Source: Kitasatospora atroaurantiaca
GTDB taxonomy: Bacteria; Actinomycetota; Actinomycetes; Streptomycetales; Streptomycetaceae
Assembly (NCBI RefSeq): GCF_007828955.1
Contig: NZ_VIVR01000001.1
Span: 5,642,001 to 5,706,000 of the forward strand
DNA: 64,000 bases
Direction of reading: 5' to 3'
Below, piece after piece: positions 22,499-29,609 of this stretch. Within the stretch, counting starts at the first letter, position 1; every line of letters starts with the position of its first letter. A model generated the notes under the pieces. It searched no databases. It worked only from the letters and a program-made list of their open reading frames with translations, and had not been told where the DNA came from. Made by a program: the position numbers and the translations under genes.

Positions 22499-23440
22499 GT
22501 GACCGCCGTCGAATCCCGCCCTGCCGGGGTGGTCGGGGCGACCCCCGCGCGCCGGCCGTTCGGGGCCCGTGTCGGGGCATTCGTCGCACTGACCAAGCCT
22601 CGGATCATCGAGCTGCTGCTGATCACCACCGTCCCGGTGATGTTCCTGGCGCAGCGCGGGGTACCCGATCCGCTGCTGGTCCTCTATGTCGTCATCGGCG
22701 GCTACCTGTCGGCCGGCGGCGCCAACGCGCTCAACATGTACATCGACCGCGACATCGACGCGGTGATGTCGCGCACCGAGCGGCGCCCGCTGGTGACCGG
22801 CATGGTGTCGCCCCGCGAGGCACTGGTCTTCGGCATCTCGCTGGCGATCGGCTCGACGGTCTGGCTCTGGGCCCTGGTCAACGCGCTCGCCTCGGCACTG
22901 GCGCTGACCGCACTCCTCTTCTACGTCTTCGTCTACACCCTGGGCCTGAAGCGGCGCACCGCGCAGAACATCGTCTGGGGCGGCATCGCCGGCTGCATGC
23001 CGGTCTTCGTCGGCTGGGCCGCGGTGACCAACTCGGTCTCCTGGTCGGCGCTGGTGCTCTTCCTCGTCATCTTCTTCTGGACGCCGCCGCACTACTGGCC
23101 GCTCTCGATGAAGGTCCGCGAGGACTACGCCAAGGCCGGCGTCCCGATGCTCCCGGTGATCAAGGGCAACCTCGCGGTGGCCCGTCAGATCGTCGCCTAC
23201 TCCTGGGTGATGGTGGCCGTCTCGCTGGCCCTCTGGCCGCTGGCGCACACCAGCTGGCTCTACCCCGTCTCGGCGCTGGTGCTCGGCGCGTTCTGGCTCA
23301 AGGAGGCGCACGGGCTGCACGCCCGCGCCAAGGCCGGCGTGGTGGGCGCCAAGCTCAAGGAGATGCGCCTGTTCCACTGGTCCATCACCTACCTGACGCT
23401 GCTCTTCGTGGTCATCGCGGTGGACCCGTTCGTGAAGTAG
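22499..23440 (+). CDS. ctaB: Haem O synthase (protoheme IX farnesyltransferase)
   Basis: Integral membrane prenyltransferase that farnesylates haem B to haem O for the aa3-type cytochrome oxidase. The 313-residue UbiA-family protein has the prenyl-diphosphate-binding Asp motif NALNMYIDRDIDAVM, then KRRTAQNIVWGG and FFWTPPHYWPLSMKVREDYA, with seven to nine hydrophobic helices. I prefer GTG 22499 (MTAVESRPAG), with TGGGG 5 bases upstream; GTG 22493 would add two residues. A strong terminator follows. ctaA, the next enzyme in haem A synthesis, is 1.2 kb away on the other strand. Confidence 0.96.
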   Translation: MTAVESRPAGVVGATPARRPFGARVGAFVALTKPRIIELLLITTVPVMFLAQRGVPDPLLVLYVVIGGYLSAGGANALNMYIDRDIDAVMSRTERRPLVTGMVSPREALVFGISLAIGSTVWLWALVNALASALALTALLFYVFVYTLGLKRRTAQNIVWGGIAGCMPVFVGWAAVTNSVSWSALVLFLVIFFWTPPHYWPLSMKVREDYAKAGVPMLPVIKGNLAVARQIVAYSWVMVAVSLALWPLAHTSWLYPVSALVLGAFWLKEAHGLHARAKAGVVGAKLKEMRLFHWSITYLTLLFVVIAVDPFVK

Positions 23441-23456
23441 ACGGCCCGCTCCGTCG

Positions 23457-23484
23457 AAACGCCCCCACTCCGGTGGGGGCGTTT
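23457..23484. terminator. Strong bidirectional terminator after ctaB
   Basis: Perfect 12-bp stem, AAACGCCCCCAC (23457-23468) and GTGGGGGCGTTT (23473-23484), closed by a UCCG tetraloop and followed by T residues on the plus strand. It lies between the convergent stops of ctaB and the DUF2461 gene. Confidence 0.9.
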
Positions 23485-23485
23485 T

Positions 23486-24127
23486 TCAACGTTCGGGCAG
23501 TTCGCTCGGGCCGACCCGGGCGTCCAGCCACTCCTTCAGCGGCTGCGAGGCGCGCAGGAACCCGGTGATCCGCTGGTACGCCTTCGGAGTGCCCAGCCAC
23601 TCGGCGGGCTCCCACTCCTGCCAGGCGATCAGGCCCTTGTAGCGCAGCAGCTCGATCCTCGGGTGGTCCTTCGGGTAGCCGCGCGGCGCGGTCTTCAGCG
23701 CGTCCCGGCCGACCACCTCGGGCCCGGCCTTGCGCACCTTCGCGATCACCCGCTCCAGCTCGGCCCCGGTGACGTCCTCCGCGACCGCGGAGCGGAACCG
23801 CTCCAGCTGGTCCGTCGCGAGGTGGTACATGCCGTTGCCGCAGGCCAGCCCGTCCGCGGACAGCTGGATGTAGCCGCCCGCCTCCAGGAACGCGCCGATG
23901 TGCGTCTTGTACGGGGACTTGTCGGCGCTGAACCGGACGTCCCGGTTGGGCCGGAAGATCTTGCCCGGCCCGAACTCCGGCTCCAGTTTCTCCAACAGCT
24001 CCGCCATCGGCTCGCGCACCACCTGCTCGTACACGGCCTTGTGGTCGGTCCAGAACGACTTCGAGTTGTCGGCCTCCAGGTGCTCGTAGAACTCGAGCGC
24101 CTCCGCCGGCCAGCCTTGGAAGGTCAC
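23486..24127 (-). CDS. DUF2461 family protein
   Basis: A 213-residue protein matching the DUF2461/TIGR02453 family by its signature stretches ALEFYEHLEADNSKSFWTDHK, RPNRDVRFSADKSPYKTH and PRGYPKDHPRIELLRYKGL. No biochemical function is established for the family that I know of. There is no signal or membrane segment. It starts at GTG 24127 and is divergent from the small gene at 24213. It ends 2 bases from the ctaB terminator. Confidence 0.85.
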   Translation of the reverse strand: MTFQGWPAEALEFYEHLEADNSKSFWTDHKAVYEQVVREPMAELLEKLEPEFGPGKIFRPNRDVRFSADKSPYKTHIGAFLEAGGYIQLSADGLACGNGMYHLATDQLERFRSAVAEDVTGAELERVIAKVRKAGPEVVGRDALKTAPRGYPKDHPRIELLRYKGLIAWQEWEPAEWLGTPKAYQRITGFLRASQPLKEWLDARVGPSELPER

Positions 24128-24200
24128 GGCCCCAGCCTAGTGATGTGCGGTGTGGTCCGCCGCACATCGCTCTCCCGTCGCCAGCTCGGCTACCGCTCGG

Positions 24201-24206
24201 TAGCAT
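24201..24206 (+). promoter_or_regulatory. -10 box of a predicted leaderless gene, inside an inverted repeat
   Basis: TAGCAT ends 6 bases before the ATG at 24213, the geometry of a leaderless promoter. It overlaps the right arm of GCTACC-GCTC-GGTAGC (about 24189-24204), a possible operator. Confidence 0.45.
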
Positions 24207-24212
24207 GCGGGC

Positions 24213-24551
24213 ATGAGCAGCGCAGAGACCGCCACCCCCGCCGCGACGGACGCCCGTGCCGAGCGTCGCGCCAAGCGCATCGCCAAGAACATCAGCAGCT
24301 TCGCCAAGCAGCACGGCGGCACTGCCGAGGGCGTCGTCGAGTACGTCGGCCGTACCGCCACCCGCATCGTCATGGTCGGCGCGGACGGCGCCTGGGGCGA
24401 CCAGGTCGCCCCGACCTACGCCGTCGGGCAGCGGGCCGCCGAGCTGGCCGGCATGAAGCTGCACGCCTCCTTCGAGGGCGAGCTCGCGCTGAGGGTCAAG
24501 ACCGGTGCGTACGAGTGGAAGCGGATGGCCGGCATTCAGCTCGGCGGCTGA
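24213..24551 (+). CDS. Conserved small actinobacterial protein of unknown function
   Basis: A 112-residue soluble protein I recognise only as a conserved actinobacterial hypothetical. The N-terminal 45 residues are Ala/Arg/Lys-rich (DARAERRAKRIAKNISSFAK); the rest is a compact domain, VEYVGRTATRIVMVGADGAWGDQVAP to TGAYEWKRMAGIQLGG. There are no cysteines or membrane segments. The start follows a TAGCAT -10 by 6 bases without a Shine-Dalgarno sequence. A perfect 19-bp terminator stem follows. It lies between the haem synthase genes ctaB and ctaA. Confidence 0.75.
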   Translation: MSSAETATPAATDARAERRAKRIAKNISSFAKQHGGTAEGVVEYVGRTATRIVMVGADGAWGDQVAPTYAVGQRAAELAGMKLHASFEGELALRVKTGAYEWKRMAGIQLGG

Positions 24552-24558
24552 CCGTCCC

Positions 24559-24600
24559 TACGACGAAGGCCCTGGCGAACCCGCCAGGGCCTTCGTCGTA
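24559..24600. terminator. Perfect 19-bp bidirectional terminator
   Basis: TACGACGAAGGCCCTGGCG at 24559-24577 pairs perfectly with 24582-24600 around an AACC loop, between the convergent stops of the small gene and ctaA. Confidence 0.9.
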
Positions 24601-24615
24601 CTCGGGTGGTCGTCC

Positions 24616-25581
24616 TCAGGCGGTCTGCAGCGCCTGGGCCGGCACAGCCGGCGCCGGCTCGTCGAGCCGGACGCGCAGGGCGAGCGGGATGCGCAGGGCG
24701 GCGGCCCAGACCAGGGTGGCGCCGAGCATGTGGATGCCGACCAGCAGCTCCGGGACCTGGGTGAAGTACTGGACGAAGCCGAGCACCCCCTGCGCCAGCA
24801 GGAGGACGAACAGCTCGCGGACCCGCGCCCGCGCGGCCGGCGGGGCCTTGACGGCGGCGAAGACGAAGATCACCGCGATCACCAGGCCGACCGACAGGAA
24901 CGCCAGGTCGGCGTGGACCTGGGCGAGACGGTCGTAGTCGAGCGGGATCCGGGGCACCGGCTTCCCGTCCTTGCCCGGCGCGCCCGGGTGGTGGCCGGCA
25001 CCGGTCACCAGCGTCCCGGCGGCCACCAGCAGGCCGATCACCGTCACCAGGACGTACGAGAGCTGGACGATCGGCCGGCTTACCGCGAGCTGCGGCGCGC
25101 CGTCACCCTCCTTCGAGCGCTCCCACATCAGCAGCGCGACCCAGACCAGGCCCATCGCGGCGATCAGGTGCGCCGCCACGGTGTACGGGTTGAGACCGGT
25201 GAGCACCGTGATGCCGCCGAGGACGGCGTTGCTCATCACCAGCCAGAACTGCGCCCAGCCGAGCTTGGTGAGGCTCCGCCGCCACGGGACGTGGCAGCGG
25301 GCGGCGAGGATGGCCCAGCCGATCGCCGCGCTCAGCACGTAGGCGAGCATCCGGTTGGTGAACTCGATGACGCCGTGGATGCCCATCTCGGGCGTGGGCG
25401 TGACGCTCTCGCCCGTGCAGCGGGGCCAGGTGGTGCAGCCGAGGCCGGAGGCGGTGAGCCGGACGGCGCCGCCGGTGACCACGATGACCACGCTCATCAC
25501 CAATGCGGCGAGCGCGGCCCGCCGGACGATCACGCCGGACGGCTGCCAGCGGTCGGCGAGGAGGGAGGAGGGGGTACGCAC
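24616..25581 (-). CDS. ctaA: Haem A synthase (COX15/CtaA family)
   Basis: Membrane enzyme oxidising haem O to haem A. The 321-residue protein has eight predicted helices and the expected ligands: GIHGVIEFTNR (about residues 67-77), the His of VAAHLIAAMGL, QVHADLAFLS, and GIHMLGATLVWA. A Cys pair in the first external loop, GLGCTTWPRC, matches the disulfide described for type B CtaA. It is followed across 167 bases by divergent surface-protein genes. With ctaB nearby it indicates a complete haem A branch. Start is ATG 25581. Confidence 0.95.
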   Translation of the reverse strand: MRTPSSLLADRWQPSGVIVRRAALAALVMSVVIVVTGGAVRLTASGLGCTTWPRCTGESVTPTPEMGIHGVIEFTNRMLAYVLSAAIGWAILAARCHVPWRRSLTKLGWAQFWLVMSNAVLGGITVLTGLNPYTVAAHLIAAMGLVWVALLMWERSKEGDGAPQLAVSRPIVQLSYVLVTVIGLLVAAGTLVTGAGHHPGAPGKDGKPVPRIPLDYDRLAQVHADLAFLSVGLVIAVIFVFAAVKAPPAARARVRELFVLLLAQGVLGFVQYFTQVPELLVGIHMLGATLVWAAALRIPLALRVRLDEPAPAVPAQALQTA

Positions 25582-25657
25582 CCGCTCATCCTAGGTCGGC
25601 TTACAGCCGATCTTGGGGTGGGGTGGCCGCCACGGCAAAAGGGACTGTTCTCCGCAG

Positions 25658-25680
25658 ACCGGTCATCGGTGTTGACCGGT
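25658..25680. promoter_or_regulatory. Inverted repeat ACCGGTCA-N7-TGACCGGT, possible operator
   Basis: Perfect 8-bp arms at 25658-25665 and 25673-25680 in the divergent region between ctaA and the choice-of-anchor A gene. The right arm contains a TTGACC that could be a -35 box. The regulator is unknown. Confidence 0.45.
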
Positions 25681-25748
25681 GATCGTCGTGGCCGAAAGAG
25701 TGCGGGTTCGTCCGTGCCCGTCCCGCACCCACAGCGGAGTTCCTCCAC

Positions 25749-26903
25749 ATGCGCATATCCGTACCCGCCGCCGCCCTCGCGCTCGGCGGTTCACTTGCCC
25801 TCGGTGCGTTCGTCGCGCCGGCGGCCCACGCGACGCCGACCGGGGGGCAGTGCCAGAGCTTCGGTGTTGGCATCCGCTACGGCGAGTTCACCGAGGGCGA
25901 TGACACCCACGCGGCCGACCGGACCGCCGTGAACGGAGCAGCCGCCATCGGCGGCAACGCCGACTTCGGCGGCGGCATCCGGATCGCCGGCGACGACGAG
26001 TTCCCGCCGACGCGGCAGATCGACGCACTGCCCGGCGGCAACGCCCTGGTGGTCGCAGGGAACATCAATGTCGGCACGCGTGATACCCGCGTGTCGTACG
26101 GCAACGTCGTCCACGGCGGCAGCAAGCTCGGCAGCGGGCTTCTGGAAACCAGCCACGGGAAGGTCGTGCAGGGAGCCCCGCCGGTCGACTTCGCCGCGGA
26201 GTTCGCCAACCTGCGTGCCGTCTCCACCGAGCTGGCGGCCAGGAAGCCCACCGCGAAGAGCATCTGGACCACCTACAGCGGCGACCTGAAGATGCTCACG
26301 CTGAACGGTACGGACAAGAGCCTCAACATCTTCACGATGACGGCGGAGCAGCTGAAGACCGCCGGGGCGATCGCGATCAACGCGCCGGAAGGCTCGGCGA
26401 ACGTGGTCAACGTGCTCGGCGGCAGCTCTGAGCTGGCCGCAGTCTCGATCAGCGTCAGACCCATGAAGGGGACGCTCTGGAACTTCCCGACGGCCACCAA
26501 GGTGGTCAAGAACTCCCAGCTCGGCTGGCAGGGCAGTGTCCTCGCCCCGAACGCGGCCGTCGACCTGGGTAAGGGCGGGATCTACGGTTCGGTGATCGCC
26601 AAGTCGCTGACCGTCGGCGGCGGGAAGATCTACAACACCCCGTTCACCGCCTGCATCCCGGCCGCGGCGACCCTGCCGACCGGCACCCCGACCGGCACGC
26701 CGACCGGGACGCCGACGAAGACCCCGACCCCCAAGCAGAGCACCACCCCGCCGCTGGCCACCGGTACCACCACCGGAGGCGGCGACCTCGCCCTCACCGG
26801 TGCGAACGGCGTGATCCCGCTGGCGATCGGCGGCGTGGCCGTGCTCGGCGTCGGCGGCGCGATCGTGGTGGCCACCCGTCGTCGGACGGCCAAGAAGGCC
26901 TGA
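25749..26903 (+). CDS. Choice-of-anchor A family surface protein with LAxTG sorting signal
   Basis: A 384-residue exported protein. A Sec signal peptide (MRISVPAAALALGGSLALGA, cleavage after AHA at about 28) is followed by a choice-of-anchor A domain (about 36-300). Next come a TGTPTGTPTGTPT repeat linker and a C-terminal sorting signal LALTG, hydrophobic segment and RRRTAKKA tail. LAxTG is the motif used by class E sortases of streptomycetes, so it is probably covalently attached to peptidoglycan. No sortase gene is in the window. Ligand or role unknown. A terminator follows, and a second sorted protein lies downstream. Confidence 0.85.
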   Translation: MRISVPAAALALGGSLALGAFVAPAAHATPTGGQCQSFGVGIRYGEFTEGDDTHAADRTAVNGAAAIGGNADFGGGIRIAGDDEFPPTRQIDALPGGNALVVAGNINVGTRDTRVSYGNVVHGGSKLGSGLLETSHGKVVQGAPPVDFAAEFANLRAVSTELAARKPTAKSIWTTYSGDLKMLTLNGTDKSLNIFTMTAEQLKTAGAIAINAPEGSANVVNVLGGSSELAAVSISVRPMKGTLWNFPTATKVVKNSQLGWQGSVLAPNAAVDLGKGGIYGSVIAKSLTVGGGKIYNTPFTACIPAAATLPTGTPTGTPTGTPTKTPTPKQSTTPPLATGTTTGGGDLALTGANGVIPLAIGGVAVLGVGGAIVVATRRRTAKKA

Positions 26904-26922
26904 CGCACCTTTCGATGACGAG

Positions 26923-26964
26923 AATGCCCCACGGCGGATCAGTTTCTATCGGCCGTGGGGCATT
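26923..26964 (+). terminator. Terminator after the choice-of-anchor A gene
   Basis: AATGCCCCACGG (26923-26934) pairs with CCGTGGGGCATT (26953-26964), followed by TCTGTC. Confidence 0.8.
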
Positions 26965-27061
26965 TCTGTCATGAGGGGTGCATGACCTTGGGGACTGTGG
27001 TGGGCTGCTGGGGTACACATTCAGCCGTTCACGGCACGGCAGTTCGGGAGGGAAGGTCGAG

Positions 27062-27643
27062 ATGGCGCGACGGATTTCCGGTGGGTTGGTGGCCGCGGCA
27101 GCCGGGCTCGGGGTGCTGGCACCCCTGGTGCTGGCGGGTGGTGCCTCCGCGCACGTGCCGTCCTGGACCGTGACCTGCGAGAAGATCAGCGTCAAGCTGA
27201 CCAGCTACGACCCGAAGTTCCAGAACTCGGTCAGCCTCACCCTGGACGGCGAGAAGCTGCTGGACCACCAGAAGTTCGGCGAGGCCTTCAGCCAGGACTT
27301 CGTCGTGAAGCCGCACACCAAGGACCTCAAGGCCGTCCTGACCGTCGTCACCGACCAGGACCCGAAGGGCGACCAGGGCTGGACGGTCACCAAGACCGCG
27401 ACCATCGCCCCATGCCCGCAGACCCACTCCCCGAGCCCCAGCCCGTCCCCTTCGTCCAGCAAGCCCACGGTGAAGCCGACGACCAGCAAGCCCGTGCCGT
27501 CGCCCAGCCACACCGGCCCGGAGCTCGCCTCGACCGGCGGCGGCAGCAACACCCCGGTCATCGCCGGGATCGGGGTGGGCGTGATCGCCCTCGGCGGCGG
27601 ACTCGTCCTCCTGACCCGCCGTCGGCAGTCCCGCCGCCACTAG
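27062..27643 (+). CDS. Small cell-wall-anchored protein with LAxTG sorting signal
   Basis: A 193-residue secreted protein. From ATG 27062 (GGGAGGGAAGG just upstream) it has a Sec signal with cleavage after ASA near residue 33 and a single beta-rich domain of about 90 residues. That domain carries two cysteines (VTCEKI and APCPQ) that could form a disulfide. A Ser/Pro/Thr/Lys linker follows, then LASTG, a hydrophobic helix and RRRQSRRH. The architecture mirrors the preceding gene, so both may be sortase E clients. The globular domain is not one I can name. A longer upstream frame lacks coding bias. Confidence 0.8.
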   Translation: MARRISGGLVAAAAGLGVLAPLVLAGGASAHVPSWTVTCEKISVKLTSYDPKFQNSVSLTLDGEKLLDHQKFGEAFSQDFVVKPHTKDLKAVLTVVTDQDPKGDQGWTVTKTATIAPCPQTHSPSPSPSPSSSKPTVKPTTSKPVPSPSHTGPELASTGGGSNTPVIAGIGVGVIALGGGLVLLTRRRQSRRH

Positions 27644-27658
27644 GAGCGGGGTACCCAA

Positions 27659-27735
27659 CAGGGGCGCGGGGAACTGCGCGCAGCGGAAGGGCACTACTCG
27701 CACTCTTCCGCCTCGCGCAGTTCCCCGCGCCCCTG
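27659..27735. repeat. Dispersed GC hairpin element, copy 2 (group A, perfect)
   Basis: The best-preserved copy: 22-base arms at 27659-27680 and 27714-27735 are perfect reverse complements, containing GGGGCGCGGGGAACTGCG. An inner stem GCGGAAG (27683-27689)/CTTCCGC (27705-27711) extends it. It lies between convergent genes and probably acts as a bidirectional terminator. Confidence 0.9.
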
Positions 27736-27766
27736 TGGTCGGCCCCCTGCACACACGAGCCCCCGG

Positions 27767-28531
27767 TCACTCCCAGCGGAAGAAGCGCGCCGCCGCGCCC
27801 AACCCCAGTACCGCCCACACGCCCAGAATGCCCAGGTCCGACCAGGGCACCCCGGCGCCGTACTGGAGCACCGACCGCAGCCCGTCCGAGAGCGCACTGA
27901 TCGGCAGCAGTTCCAGCACCGTCCGTACGCCCGACGGGAACTTGGACAGCGGGACGACCACACCGCCGGCCAGCAGCAGCAGGATGAAGACCAGGTTGGC
28001 CGCGGCCAGCGTGGCCTCCGCCCGCAGCGTGCCGGCCATCAGCAGGCCCAGGCCCGAGAAGGCGGCGGTGCCGAGCACCAACAGCGCGGCCACGGAAAGC
28101 GGGTTGCCCTGCGGTGACCAGCCGAGCGCCAGCGCGATCACCGACAGCAGGGCCACCTGCAGCACCTCGGTGACCAGGACGCACCCGGTCTTCGCGGTGA
28201 GCAGCGCCCAGCGCGGCAGCGGGCTCGCACCGAGGCGCTTGAGCACGCCGTAGCGCCGCTCGAAGCCGGTGGCGATCGCCTGCCCGGTGAAGGCGGTGGA
28301 CATCACGGCCAGCGCCAGCAGGCCGGGGGCCAGGAAGTCGACCCGTTTGCCGGGGCCGTCGACCGTGACGATGTCGACCGCGCTGAAGAGGACCAGCAGG
28401 ACGGTCGGGATGACCACCGTCAGCAGCAGCTGCTCGCCGTTGCGCAGCAGCATCCTGGTCTCGAAGGCGGTCTGCGCGAGCAGCATCCGGCCGACCGGCG
28501 CCGCGCCCGGAGCAGGGGCGTACGAAGTCAT
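27767..28531 (-). CDS. ABC-2 type transporter permease (DrrB-like)
   Basis: A 254-residue membrane protein with six predicted helices and the ABC-2 core segment ATGFERRYGVLKRLGASPLPRW. It is encoded immediately downstream of an ABC ATPase with an ATGA overlap. I start it at ATG 28531 (MTSYAPAPGAAPVGRM). Such pairs are usually labelled antibiotic exporters. The conserved position next to ctaA and the suf operon, also recalled for mycobacteria, suggests a role in haem, copper or iron homeostasis; this is inference. Confidence 0.88.
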   Translation of the reverse strand: MTSYAPAPGAAPVGRMLLAQTAFETRMLLRNGEQLLLTVVIPTVLLVLFSAVDIVTVDGPGKRVDFLAPGLLALAVMSTAFTGQAIATGFERRYGVLKRLGASPLPRWALLTAKTGCVLVTEVLQVALLSVIALALGWSPQGNPLSVAALLVLGTAAFSGLGLLMAGTLRAEATLAAANLVFILLLLAGGVVVPLSKFPSGVRTVLELLPISALSDGLRSVLQYGAGVPWSDLGILGVWAVLGLGAAARFFRWE

Positions 28532-29454
28532 GAGCGGAGCTCCCGTCCGGTCAGTTCGAGGAAGACGTCTTCGAGGCTGCGGCGCTGGACCGTCAGCTTC
28601 TCCGGCATGACCCCGGCCTCCGCGCACCAGGCGGTGACGGTGGCGAGCAGCCTGGGGTCGAGCGGTGCCTCGACGCGGTAGGAGCCGGGGGCGGGTTCGG
28701 TGACCGCGGCTCCGTCCGGGAGGACCTTGCGCAGCGAGCCGAGGTCGAGTCCGGCCGGGCCGTCGAAGTGCAGGCTGCTCTCGGCGCCGCCCCGGCAGAG
28801 CTCCTCGGGGCTGCCGGTGGCGATGACCCTGCCCCGGTCGACGACGGCCACCTGGTCGGCGAGCTGTTCGGCCTCGTCCATGTGGTGGGTGGTCACCACG
28901 ACGGTGACGCCGTCGCGCCTCAGGTCGCGGACCAGGTCCCAGGTGGCGCGGCGGGCCTGCGGGTCGAGGCCGGCGGTGGGTTCGTCCAGGAAGACCAGTT
29001 CGGGGCGGCCGACCACGGCCATCGCCAGGGCGAGGCGCTGCTGCTGGCCGCCGGAGAGGCGGCGGTAGGTGGTCCGGCCGCAGGAGCCGAGGCCGAGCCG
29101 CTCGACCAGCGCGTCGACGTCCAGCGGGTCGGCGTGCAGCTTGGCGGTGTGCTTGAGCATCTCGACGGCGCGCGCGCCCGCGTAGACGCCGCCGGACTGC
29201 AGCATCACGCCGACCCGGGGCCTGAGCTGCCGGGGGTCGGCGACCGGGTCGAGCCCGAGGACGCGGACCGTGCCGGCGTCGGGGCGGCGGTAGCCCTCGC
29301 AGGTCTCGATGGTGGTGGTCTTCCCGGCGCCGTTCGGGCCGAGGACGGCGGTGATCGCGCCGCGCGCGATGGTGAGGTCGAGACCGTCCACCGCGATCTT
29401 GGAGCCGTACCGCTTCACCAGCCCGGCCACTTCGACCGCGGGTTCTGTGTGCAT
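28528..29454 (-). CDS. ABC transporter ATPase (DrrA-like)
   Basis: A 308-residue nucleotide-binding subunit. Walker A GPNGAGKTTTIE (about residues 39-50), signature LSGGQQQRLALAMAV (about 134), Walker B LVFLDEPTAGLDP and the switch region VVVTTHHMDEAEQLAD are intact, followed by the DrrA-type C-terminal extension. The ATG lies 6 bases after a TAGACT -10 box (complement of 29461-29466) with no Shine-Dalgarno sequence, so leaderless translation is likely. It is divergent from sufR, with an iron-box-like palindrome between them, and overlaps the permease start by 4 bases. Confidence 0.92.
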   Translation of the reverse strand: MHTEPAVEVAGLVKRYGSKIAVDGLDLTIARGAITAVLGPNGAGKTTTIETCEGYRRPDAGTVRVLGLDPVADPRQLRPRVGVMLQSGGVYAGARAVEMLKHTAKLHADPLDVDALVERLGLGSCGRTTYRRLSGGQQQRLALAMAVVGRPELVFLDEPTAGLDPQARRATWDLVRDLRRDGVTVVVTTHHMDEAEQLADQVAVVDRGRVIATGSPEELCRGGAESSLHFDGPAGLDLGSLRKVLPDGAAVTEPAPGSYRVEAPLDPRLLATVTAWCAEAGVMPEKLTVQRRSLEDVFLELTGRELRS

Positions 29455-29460
29455 ACGGGG

Positions 29461-29466
29461 AGTCTA
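29461..29466 (-). promoter_or_regulatory. -10 box of the ABC transporter operon (leaderless geometry)
   Basis: Complement reads TAGACT, 6 bases before the ATG of the ATPase gene. No clear -35 element was found. Confidence 0.45.
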
Positions 29467-29520
29467 AAAGCCCGCTGCCCGGGCCCTTGACACCGGCTCG
29501 ATTGATCGTTTTCCCAGCCC

Positions 29521-29535
29521 AGGTAAGGCTTACCT
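29521..29535. promoter_or_regulatory. Iron-box-like palindrome (DtxR/IdeR/DmdR type)
   Basis: AGGTAAGGCTTACCT is a 15-base palindrome apart from its centre. It matches the core of the DtxR-family consensus TTAGGTTAGGCTAACCTAA with two symmetric A/T exchanges. It lies between the divergent ABC transporter and sufR genes and overlaps a weak plus-strand TTGATC-N16-TAAGGC promoter-like sequence. Confidence 0.6.
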
Positions 29536-29595
29536 GCGTGACTGACGCCACCGCTGAGGCGTGGATCACGGGTTGTCGCATCGCGAGTAATTACG

Positions 29596-29609
29596 CAACA
29601 CTGGTGTTG
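29596..29609 (+). promoter_or_regulatory. SufR-type operator CAAC-N6-GTTG on the sufR start
   Basis: CAACACTGGTGTTG at 29596-29609 has CAACAC/GTGTTG arms and fits the CAAC-N6-GTTG motif described for cyanobacterial SufR. It follows a TAATTA at 29588-29593 and its last base is the first base of the GTG start codon, a position suited to autorepression. Confidence 0.65.
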
